From Macrostomum hystrix (Eukaryota; Platyhelminthes; Macrostomidae), in the NCBI GenBank assembly GCA_950097015.1, contig CATNEN010000030.1, forward strand, positions 3,643,001 to 3,707,000: a stretch of DNA of 64,000 nt, written 5' to 3'. Below the pieces are notes generated by a model, which made no database searches, had not been told where the DNA came from, and saw only the letters and a program-made list of their open reading frames with translations. The translations under genes were made by a program, and so were the position numbers. Position 1 is the first letter of the stretch; each line of letters starts with the position of its first letter. Below are positions 23,353 through 33,071 of this stretch, one piece after another.

Positions 23353-26283
23353 CTAGAAAACGCTAGAGCTCTTGCCACAGTATTGGGAGTGGGTCCAGAG
23401 GACCTCACCACCCGAGGCGACGCACACTCCGAATCCCGATTTACCGTTCATCAGAGAGCCGTCAGTGTAACAGTGGACTGCCGGGTCATCCCAGCAGTCC
23501 TTTACCTCATTACGAGGGGAGATGCTGACTTTGTACCTGTGGCTCCGGAGTAAAGTGGCCGGGGCCCCGTCCGAAAGGATGGTGAGCCCTCCGCACTCGC
23601 CCAGAGTTTTCAGGCAGAGGTCAGAGTGAGGCAGAAGGGAGCGCTTCGAGAAGGCTCGCGAATTCTGGAAGGAGACACCCGCATCAAGAAGACGACGGGT
23701 GGACTTTGCTGCTTCCCCCTTGACGAAAATGTCAATGGGTGTAGCGTTGAGGAAAGCATTCATGCCTTCGAAGGGAGTGGAGGGTGGGGCGCCCAGCGTC
23801 ATACGACAGGCTCTGCCCTGCACCCTATAAAGCGCCTCCAGGTTTTTCTGGATGCCCATGGCGCTGGCCCAGATGAGGCCAGCGTAAGCGACGGACGGTC
23901 TAATGATCGCCGTGTAAATCCACCAAAGGTTCTTGGGGGTTAGCCCCCAGGTGGTGCCCACGGCACGCCTGACTTGCGCCAGTATGGCCAGGGCCCTCTT
24001 GGCCTTTGTGGTGATGTGTGGGGTCCAGTTAAGCCTATGGTCTAGCACGAGACCAAGGCACCGGACCTGCTTTTCCATGGCAATATTCTTGCCATAGAGA
24101 GTCAGAGGCTTAATGGTCCAGAGCAGTTTGCTGGTAAACATAACCGCAACGGTCTTGGACTCAGAGAGTCGGAGCCCGCATTGGTCCGCCCAGCGCACCG
24201 CCCTGTTGATAAAGCCCTGGATGAGGTCTCTGGTGGTTTCTGCCGAGGGGCCCGCGCAGATGGCGGTCACATCGTCGGCATATCCCACCTTCAGGACTGG
24301 GTCTGGACGAGTGCTTTTCAGCAGCTCATCCATGACGAGATTCCACAGCAGTGGGGTGAGGACGCCGCCTTGGGGCCCTCCTTTTAGGACAGGTGCCGAG
24401 AGCAGCCTTCCTTCGAGGTGGGCCACCACGTGGCGATGCCGGATCATGTACATGACCCAGCGAACGAGGTGGGGGTGAGTGGCCCTGGAGACCAGGGCCT
24501 CCTCAAAAGCTTCGAAAACAACGTTATCGAAGGCCCCCTCAATGTCTAGGAAGACAGCCAGGGCAAAACCGCTGCCCAGCACTGCCTTCTCGAGAGTCTC
24601 CACGATGCAGTGGAGGGCGCTCTCCGTGGACCGGCCCGCCCGAAAGGCGTGCTGGTTTGGGGAGAGCGGGGCCCGCCCTAGCTCTACAGTAAGAAGGCGC
24701 CAAAGCACCAGTCTTTCCATGAGCTTGAGGCAGGTGGAAGTCAAGCTTATCGGGCGATAGGACTTGACCGAGCGATAGTCGCCTTTGGCGGGCTTCGGGA
24801 TGAAGACGACCCGGGCTTCGTGCCACAGCGCTGGTACATAGCCCAGCACGATGCAGGCCCGTAGAAGTCTGCAGAGGAGATGGAGGAAGCGGCCATTTTT
24901 GACCGCTTCATGCAAAAAGGCCGGATAAATACCATCTGGCCCAGGTGCTTTGAAAGGGTTGAATGACTTTGCCGCGCGAACGATGCGGTCATTCGTGACG
25001 AGTGACTGAGCCAGGCCCTGACCTCCACGTGAGTGGTCGTCTGGGCCAAAGTGCGCCGGTACACTCGGGAAGAAATGCCCTAGCATAAGCTCGAGCGTTT
25101 CCTCCGGGCGCTCCGTGATCGAGCCGTCTGGCTTTTTGATCGATGAGAGCTTGGAGAAGCGGTCGTTGGTGAGCGCCTTTACCACGCGGGCCGTGGGCCG
25201 CGAGCCCTCAAGCCCTTCGCAGTATTGCCGCCACTTGTCCGCTTTTGCCCTTCTGACCCGGCCCTTAAACTCATGGATGGCGCGAGTATAGGCCTCTTTG
25301 TCATCAGGGTCGTGCGAGATTTTCAGCCTCCTCTGGAGAGCCTTTGCTCGGCGTCTCAGGACTCCGAGCTCGGGGTTCCACCAGGGGGCCGATTTTTTGC
25401 CTTTGTAGGCTTTGAGCGGGCAAGCCATTTCGTAGGCCTCTGTGATGGCGCCGCCCAGCAGGGCAGCCACTCCATCTAGGTCCTGCGTGGTTGCCATGGC
25501 CATGGAGGGGTCGGAATCCCGAAGGCCCTCATGCAGCTTTTGGCTGAACACGGGCCAGTCGGTGTTTCTGACATTACGCCTCCAGATAGGCTTTTGCTTC
25601 TTATCGGGGGTACCGATGTTGAAGCGAATGAAGCGGTGGTCCGAGAGCGAGCTTTCGGTCTCCCACACCTCCCACCCCAGCACCCTTGGGAGGATGCCGG
25701 GTGAGGCCAGGGTGACGTCAAGCACCTCAGCCCACCGCCCATTGTCGAACGTGGGCGTGTTGCCCACATTGCAGAAGTTAAGAGGCGTGCCGCTAACGAA
25801 GGCCAGGAGCTCTTCGCCGCGGTCATTGATTTTTGAGCTACCCCAGTGGGTGTGATGCGAGTTTGCATCTCCCGCGAGGAGCAGCTCAAAATTTCGTGCC
25901 CTGGCGAAATCACAGAGGGCGACGAGGGTATCGCTGACCACGGGGGCGTCGCCTGCCAGGTAGGCGGATGCCACGAGGGTCAACTTGTTGGGCACAATGT
26001 GTGCAGATTGGATGACGCAGATGTCCCCGTTAGAGAGATCGGGTCTCATCCACGCATTTAAGGCTTTTGCAGCATAGATCAGTGATCTAGGGCGGACAGA
26101 GTCTGCCATGCAGAAGCAGTCATAGCCAGCAGGAATGTTACTTGGCTTGTTTTTTGATAACCAGGGCTCCTGCACAAGTACAAGGCCCGGCATCGTGCGC
26201 TCTGTCGTGCGCATCAAATTGACTGATGCTGCCACGCAGTGCTGGGTGTTAACTTGCAGACATGATATTCCGGGGATCATCAT
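23353..26283 (-). pseudogene. retrotransposon ORF2, main part: AP endonuclease and reverse transcriptase
   Basis: 976 codons. The N-terminal apurinic-like endonuclease shows QEPWLSKNK, LLAGDANSHHTHWGS near residue 135 and SDHRFIRF. The central reverse transcriptase shows PGPDGIYPAF, the palm motif AVFLDIEGAFDNV, GGPQGGVLTPLLWNL and the catalytic VGYADDVTAIC. The RNase H domain opens with CYTDGS before a stop at 23353. The ATG at 26283 lies 12 nt after the ORF1-frame stop (26298-26296), so downstream translation probably uses reinitiation or a similar mechanism. The product would nick target DNA and reverse-transcribe the element RNA. Confidence 0.92.
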
Positions 26284-26533
26284 GCAGGCAGAGGTCTACT
26301 TGGAGGGGGACTCAGCCAGAAGGCGGTCCTCCTCCTCCGGGTCGATGTCGGTAGCCATGGGCTCCTCCGTGCCCCGGCCCCGAGCCAGAGGCGGGAACTC
26401 GACGGGGTCAGCCGCCCAGTCCCCACCCCCGGCCCTGAGCCCAGGCCCAGAGTCACCCTCAACCGGTGCCAACACCGCACCCTGGGCCGTGGGAGGGGCG
26501 CTCGAAGGGCCCTGCTCGATGGAGCTGGGCACC

Positions 26534-27916
26534 TTAGAGGCCTCCCCCGTAGCCCTTGGTTGCGGCGCCTGCCCCCGGTGGGCCACCGCGCATCTCAGCG
26601 CGCAGCTGGGCCATCCTGGCGGTTCGCACCACCTCGGAGGCCCGCTGGAGAAGGCCCCGGCGCTTTGTGATGCGCGCGGGGCGACGCTCAGAGCTGCCAG
26701 CGATGGCACGCTCTGGCCTTTTTTGGCGAGACGACTGGGCCCTGCCCCCAGTCCCAACCTCGGGGTCCGAGGACCCTTCAGTGGCCGGTACGGTGGTGGG
26801 CCCGGTCTGACCTCGAGATTTATCTGCCTCGAAGGCGAAGATTTTGGTCTTCCACAGACCGATGCAGATGTTGGCGCCATCTGGGTAACGGCGTGTCCAT
26901 TGCTCGGACAGGCCCAGAATGGCGGTAAACCCGGTGCCATCGGGGCGCAGGATCGTGCGGTGCACGATCAGGCCCGCTGTCGGCAGCTCCCGGTTCATCG
27001 CGATGAGGCCCATGCGGAGGTCCTCAGCGCTGGTGACGACACTTTTCGCCGGGACGAAAATGCGGTGTCGCTTGGTCTTTGGTGGCTCGTTCTCCCGGAG
27101 GAAGTCGAGGCCAGCCGCCCAGCTCTGCGTGGGCAGCAACTCAAGGAGCCGCCGCCCTGATTCCGCGTCGCCGGGCCAGACGACGAAGCACGATTCCCTG
27201 GTAGCGCTTGCGCCGACCGCCAGGGGCTCGCCCTTCAGTTGGAGTTGCCACAGCATAGCATCTATGTTGCGGCAAATGTTGCTGAGCTGTTCGCTGCTCA
27301 GCCTTTTTCCGTCTCTGCCGGTGATGACAACGGCAGGTTGCCTACGTGCGATGGCGGCGTAGGTGGCATGTGGTCCCGGGCCCTGTCCGGTGGCGACCCC
27401 ACCCTCGGGATCAGCGTCGGCGGTGGGCACAGGGCCCTCTGCCTCCGCTTCTCCTTCAGGCCGAGCCGCCGTCCGGATGGGCGCCGGGACCTCCTTGGCC
27501 CGCGACCCTGGCCTCGGGGCGTCGTGGGCTCCGCCCCGTGCAGGAGCCTGGGCAGGAGGCGCAAGGCCCCCCGCCCCAGCCCCCGCCCTAGGCAGAGCCC
27601 CTTCGGCCCCTCTGGTCTGGGCCCGGTCCTCGGTCGATGGAGCCGGCTTGCCGTGGGCCATTAAGCGCCTACGACGCTTTGCCGCTCCAGAGGTTGAGGA
27701 GCGCTTAGCGCCCCGGTCATCGCGCGAGTTGGGCAGCGCGGTATTTGTGGCGGTCGCGGGGCCAGCTAGCCCGGGCGCCGCAGCGTGTATGGCCTCGGGC
27801 ACCATGGTGTCCTCGGCCGGAGCAGTTGGTAGGCTGGAAGCCATTTGAAAGCTGCAATGAGGAGAGGGGCTTCCTGTAGACACAGGCAGGAATAACCCGC
27901 TCAGCCGCGATCCCAA
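26534..27916 (-). pseudogene. retrotransposon ORF1 (gag-like)
   Basis: 460 codons from 27916; the Met at 27844 (MASSLPTAPAEDT) is an equally good start. The N-terminal half is Pro/Ala/Arg-rich and disordered-looking. The centre (KRHRIFVPAKS through IFAFEADKS) is a compact basic segment that may bind RNA. I see no CCHC knuckles, unlike many ORF1 proteins of this group. The frame ends at a G-run near 26545. The reading frame continues in the next register (EASKVPSSIEQ to DPEEEDRLLAESPSK) down to a stop at 26296, so a 1-nt slip probably truncates it. Confidence 0.8.
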
Positions 27917-28078
27917 AGCTGAGCGGGGGCAGCCAAAAAAGACAAGTTACAACCCGGGGTGGGATGCCAGGACCACCGGGAGGAACCGTAGGAGGCCAGA
28001 CTACTCCCTGGTCAAGCGTCCATCAGCACGGTCAACACTGGGACATTAGAGGGCGCTATTTGGCCAGCGCCGAGGCCT

Positions 28079-28440
28079 GCGGACTGGCCGCATACCCTGT
28101 TAAGGTCAAAGGGTGACACCTTTCCCTCAGAGCCGAAGCCAGAGGTACCTGATCACGCACAGGTGCACGAAACGCTGCGGACAGGCCGCATACCCTGTTA
28201 AGGTCAAAGGGTGACACCTTTCCCTCAGAGCCGTAGCCAGAGGTACCTGATCACGCACAGGTGCACGAACGCTGCGGACTGGCCGCATACCCTGTTAAGG
28301 TCAAAGGGTGACACCTTTTCCTCAGAGCCGTAGCCAGAGGTACCTGATCACGCACAGGTGCACGAAAGCTGCGGACTGGCCGCATACCCTGTTAAGGTCA
28401 AAGGGTGACACCTTTCCCTCCAAACGGGGCTAGAGGTACC
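28079..28440 (-). repeat. four 97-98-bp tandem monomers in the retrotransposon 5' UTR
   Basis: Units start at 28079, 28177, 28274 and 28371 (spacing 98, 97, 97) with gcggactggccgcatac (gcggacaggccgcatac in the second). The core includes ctgttaaggtcaaagggtga. The unit at 28371, nearest the 5' end of the element, diverges after about 50 bp. Tandem 5' monomers are known promoters in some L1 families; that role here is inference. Confidence 0.9.
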
Positions 28441-29100
28441 CAGTTAGGCCGGAGGCCCTGGATGGGTCGTCCAGCGCTGTTGCCCATTCTGTCCGGCTGC
28501 CCTAGGGTCAGCCTTGAACACTCGCGGGACGTGTACCCATGGGTCAGCTGACGGGACAACGTGGAGAGGATTCCTTCACCCGGAGGCACAGGTCTCCTTC
28601 CTGCCAAACCTGCTCAAAAAACGACTGCAGGTGTGAGGCATCGCAGACCTTAGCCCGTAGGCCTGGTCTGACTCATACCACACAGGCATTGTGTCCCGCC
28701 GGTGCGAGCGATATTTTGACCATATGCTATGGTTCAAATTTTATTGGCTCGTATTGCGCGTTCAACGAGTCCGTGCAGACAATTTTCGCAGGAAAAAATA
28801 TGAATATGAGAACAACAAGCAAAAAAGCGGAACAAATACGACTCATGTCGTGCAGCGTATCAGTCCAACAAAACGTGGTGAACACAGATGCCCCGTCACG
28901 TATTCCTACTAATTATTGATATTGATCGTGCAATTTGCGCACTGGCAGTTAGCGAACACTGCAGCATTGGTATTCTCACGAACAGTTGTTGTCTCGTGGC
29001 TGATGATGCTTTTGCTGCTACTCAAGACGCAAGTACCACTGCTACTGCGCGTAGTTTTAACGTAGCCCCAACAGTAGTTGCCATGTCTCAAATGGCGCTG

Positions 29101-29556
29101 TCACGCTTCAGGGAGAGACCGCCGCACAGTAGACTCCGTTTGTTGGCCAGTAATGCTCATGATGTCAGACACAGAATAGCCTGAATCTTTCGAGTGACGC
29201 GGATGCAGTGGTTTGTATATCCCTTGCTCGGGCCGCATATCTTGCTGATCCGCTGCATGTACGTACATAGCTAGTTTATAGCTAGAGCCTCGGACTTGCT
29301 TACTGAGAAATTGTAAAGCGGAACTGGCCATTGGTCGCGGGACACATAGTGTCATCTTTCGTTTCAGACGGAAGGACCGACATGTACAGACGTAGAGGGT
29401 CGTATTGCTTCGCGTACAATCGAGCTTGCTTTGGATTAAAATGCTTGGCTCTTGTCGGCTCGGCGCTTGATTTTTTGTAGGCAACATAGGCAAATACTGC
29501 TTACCATCACTGTCGGTCTTTTCACTAAGACTATCTCTACGGCACAGCTGCTTCAT
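29101..29556 (-). pseudogene. possible tyrosine-recombinase relic (Crypton-like)
   Basis: The C-terminal part of this broken frame reads LHPRHSKDSGYSVSDIMSIT, then GQQTESTVRRSL. That resembles the HxxR, gYS..DIM.iTGH..e.s..sY region of Crypton/DUF3504-type tyrosine recombinases. The expected His of TGH is Gln and the expected nucleophilic Tyr is absent, so it would be inactive. The N-terminal half is not recognisable. The frame starts and stops without splice signals. It could still be chance similarity. Confidence 0.3.
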
Positions 29557-30539
29557 ACGCTCGTATGTTCTTGTCCTCTTTCACCCAATACATACATCAG
29601 CGTGAAGAGTACCTCATCCTGTAATCGTTCACCATTGGACCGATCAGATTAAGTACGCAAATATTTTCTTGAGGTCCGTTTCCTCAATCGGTTCGAAGCG
29701 CTTCACACTTCTGCAGCATGATATTCTCGAACTTTCATTTGCAGCATACGGTTAGCGCTGCCGAATTCAGGTGCATCGATGATGTTTATTTGTCGTTTTT
29801 AACGACGTAGTTAAAAATGCGCTGGATGCCAGCCCTAATGCAAACCAGACTTGATGCGGAGTATTTTTCGCCACTCGGCTTCGCCAGGCGAAAATGGTAC
29901 AGAATGCGCGTTCAATTTCTCCTGGCCTACCGTCTGTAGGCAATCCACCGAGTAACTCAGATTGGACATTTAGTCAGCAAACCTTTGTCCGTGAAATTGC
30001 ATCTGATTTCGTGTTGATCTATAGGCAGCGAGATCCTCATCTATCGAAACGCCCACATCGGCATTGTCACTGTCAGCAGCCGATAGATCAGGAAGTTCCA
30101 CTCCCATGACGGTGTCATCGTCATGTCGACTGAAATCGATAATGAATTGAAGAAAGCGTTGTAGCTCTCTATCCTCACTATGATCTTCCCGACATTGACA
30201 GTGAGCCAATGCGCTTGATGTAACGCCATCAAGGATTCTACTGGCAAATGCTTCCAGTTGATCATCTTTCTCCAGTGTCCAATAAACCAGTAATGTGTTT
30301 GTATTCTCAAATCCGTTATTCACTTATTTTTTATTTTAAGTTTTCAAGCCCTCCAAGAATTTGCCTATGGTACAAACCGACAATCTCTTTTCAGCTAAGC
30401 TGTATGATTCTCTCTCTAACTCAAAAGCTTTTCTAGAACTGTATTCTTGAAATTTGTCTATGGTAAATAAATTTCATGGACAAAGGTTTCCTGACTACAA
30501 TATCTCCAATCTAAGTTACTCAGTGGATCGCCTACAGAC

Positions 30540-30725
30540 GGTAGACCAGGAGACGAGCATCTGTGTCTGATTAGGGGTGCAGCCACGAAGAGAGAAGGTT
30601 TAAGGCTAGATGTGCCATTTACGCCTATGAGGACCAACAACCCCCTGAGACGATAAGGAAGTCTGGGTCGATGTACACACCTATGTGTTTTCGCTTGTGT
30701 ATCTGTGTGCGTGAATCTGTGTGTG
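30540..30725 (+). repeat. decayed SINE family 1 copy
   Basis: Shares ggggtgcagccacgaagaga, gaggaccaac, gatgtacacacctatgtg and tatctgtgtgcgtg with the better copies at 60155 and 34220. The tRNA head is largely lost. Confidence 0.5.
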
Positions 30726-30982
30726 GTTAAAGTAGATTCAATTTTTTATTTAGCTAAATCCGTGAATTGGTCTCAAACTTCGAATGTGACGCTTCAGCTG
30801 TCTGATGCTTTGCCGTCTGTTTCCTATTACAAAGCCTTCTACTTGCAACGAATTGCAACGATAATATAGAATTAAAAAAATTGAACAATACACTCGCAAC
30901 TTGGCTAAATCACGGATTCGACTTGCTGCCAAGACAGTATTAATGCTGCAGGAAACCCCCCGAGCTCACGACTCAATCAGAA

Positions 30983-31971
30983 ATGTCGCGCCTGCTGCTG
31001 CTGACCCTGCTGCTTGGCGTGCTCCTCCAAGATGCACTCGCGCGCAGCACCTACTACAATAGAATCATCGCCGAGGCAGCCTATCCAAACAGTCCCCTAG
31101 AGAGATATGTGAGTCGATTTAAAAAGCTATCCGATCATGCTTCATTAGACAGTGTACAGCTGTTCAGTCCGTAGACTGTTAACCCACCCCAATTTCTACC
31201 ACAGCTAATTGTTGTTGCCCATTTAACAGCTGGGTGAAGTTAAGAAAACTTTGGATTTAATTGCCTTGCTCATAGACACAAATAGCTTCCTAAGGAGATT
31301 CGAACTTCTGACCTCGCTTAAAAAGATATTGCGCCCGAAAGGGTTATATTAGTGACAATTTTCAAGATGAAACTTAACTAGTTAACTAGTTACCAAGTAC
31401 ATACAAAAAAACAAATTTCCTGCAAAACCAAGCAATTTAAATTGAACCTTCTAATTCATTGTGGTGATATGGAATAAGCAATTGTCCCTTGTCGTTTTGG
31501 CCTCGCTCCTGCTGTTCATTTTTTAAATACGTGAATTAGCACAATAAATTACGAGATTCAGATTTTTTTCGCGGTTTAAAATATGAGCTGATTATAACAA
31601 ACGTTAGAATAACGCTTATTTAAAAAACATATTATTGTATATTGACTCGAGAGAAACAAATTTAGTGTTCAAAATGTTAAATTCTATGCATAAAAACACT
31701 TGTACTATTAGAGAATTCAAAAAGTTGAATTAATTAAAGTTTATTGACTTCGCTTCAATTTTTCGTTAAAAAATTAAAGGTTGCCACCCACATGGGCGAC
31801 GAGCTGCCTCGAATGCGCAACGACCTGATTTTGCGCAAGCTGAATGGCGAAGGTTTCCTAGGAAGGCATTACAATGCCTGGCGCAACAGAAACAATTGGG
31901 CTGTTGATCCTAACAACGACAGGCTGGAGATCATGTTTCCATGGAGTAGTGGACGTCGACGATTTGGTTGA
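30983..31971 (+). CDS. small secreted peptide precursor ending in RFG
   Basis: Exons 30983-31108 and 31780-31971 join in phase 0 (TAT|GTGAGT to TTAAAG|GTT), giving 105 aa. Residues 1-20 are a strong signal peptide (MSRLLLLTLLLGVLLQDALA). The mature part has no cysteines, several basic sites and ends GRRRFG-stop. Gly at the very end, after Arg-Phe, is the usual donor for C-terminal amidation, so an RFamide-type neuropeptide is possible; flatworm NPF/NPY peptides end in the similar GRPRFG. The body does not otherwise match NPY, and the intron phase differs from that family. The acceptor has a weak pyrimidine tract, so the second exon is less certain than the first. The intron holds a SINE family 2 copy. 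Confidence 0.5.
31145..31340 (-). repeat. SINE family 2 copy in the peptide-precursor intron
   Basis: Contains agctgttcagtccgtagac, acagctgggtgaa, ttgctcatagacacaaatag and gattcgaacttctgacctc, in minus orientation. Confidence 0.65.
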
Positions 31972-33071
31972 CTAAATCTGCTTCGAGCCTGGTGAAAATT
32001 TTCGGCAGATCAATCAATGTTGGAATCGATAATTGAATCGAGACAATTTTTCGTGACGTTTACTTACTATAAATATTATCCAACAATTAAACTTTCCTGC
32101 TAATTAACTGTCTCCTGTAGCTTTTAATTACAAGTAGCTACTATTAACCTGTACCTGCAAAACCTTAAAATTGTATACTACACCAAGCCTACACTCTATG
32201 CCAGCCTATACCCATTTTACAGCTGTCCTTGCTCAAGGACACAAATTGTTTTCTCGATGCTGATGTTCGAACTCCAGACCTCCCCAGAGTTTCAGCGGTA
32301 TCTGCACGATTTGGCATAGACCTCGTGTTTATTTATAACAAGGCCACTCGTTATAAAATATTTTTTATACTCGTCGTCAATGATTGCCATATTGCAACCT
32401 TTCACTCATGAAATACAGCTCCCGAGGTGAAAATTCCAATAAAATGTAGCCACAAGGGGCACGGTAGGTTTAATCAGTCGAGTCCAACTCTGCACTGTCC
32501 CTGAGAACACCGAATTAAATTATTTCTATTATATTTTTTGTGATAAAAGAGCTAGTCGTTCACTCAAGCGTGAACCCAGCAGTGAGCAGAACTCAAGGCA
32601 AATTGTGAGTAGTAAATTTGAGTCTATTTTTTACTAGTTTCTTCAAGTTACTTCAGGTTTAAAAGGTTGATCAATTCACACTGTCGCAAATGCGAAAAAT
32701 TCTTTCAGCCAAACGTCAAATTTTTCCAAACTCTAGAACGCTTATCAGAGCTATGAGTAAGGACAAGTTTAAAAATAGGACACTAAATGAAAAATAGAAT
32801 GGCTCTCAAAGTACTCCAAGCTGTCGATAAAGGAAAGCCTTAATGTTCGTTTAATTTTTATTTATCTATTCAATTTCTCGACAAAGATTGGAAAGCTGAA
32901 CTGAAGCTATAAGTCTCCTTATCACGAAGGGTCTAATGACAAGCTAGCAGTGACCCTGTAAAAACCTGAAACTGTCATTATAAATTGACGAGAAGAGCAG
33001 AACCGCGCTCGAAAAGCTTCAACTGTGGCTCATTTCTAGTGGTAAAATAAATAAGTTCAACAACTTCTGCA
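31972..33071. other. intergenic, AT-rich, with a SINE family 2 fragment
   Basis: A minus-oriented fragment at about 32190-32300 keeps cccattttacagctg, ccttgctcaaggacacaa and gttcgaactccagacctc. No exon seen in the rest. Confidence 0.5.

Larger units (their letters stand above)
22448..28723 (-). mobile_element. full-length non-LTR retrotransposon (APE-RT-RNase H type)
   Basis: The body is 22462-28709 (6,248 bp), flanked by the identical 14-mer GATATTTTGACCAT at 22448-22461 and 28710-28723. On its own strand it has a 5' UTR of about 0.8 kb with four tandem monomers, ORF1, a 12-nt gap, ORF2, a 3' UTR of about 120 nt and a short 3' tail of AAGTC-like repeats instead of poly(A). Simple-repeat tails and an APE-RT-RNase H ORF2 are known in the I-group and related clades; I do not assign a finer clade. 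GC content and codon use are far higher than in the flanks. Both ORFs contain a frame disruption, so this copy is probably dead though young-looking. Confidence 0.92.
28724..30982. other. intergenic with decayed elements
   Basis: No intact gene. The minus strand has broken open frames at 29970-30323, 29101-29556 and 28909-29091. The second ends in a tyrosine-recombinase-like segment (separate entry). A decayed SINE family 1 copy occupies about 30540-30725. Confidence 0.5.

Noticed and set aside
22498-27848. Several plus-strand frames of 80-340 codons inside the retrotransposon
   Set aside because: They are antisense shadows of ORF1 and ORF2 in GC-rich sequence.
30983-31971. Assignment of the small secreted peptide as NPY/NPF
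   Set aside because: Only the last residues resemble it; the body lacks the family pattern and the intron is phase 0 at a different place.
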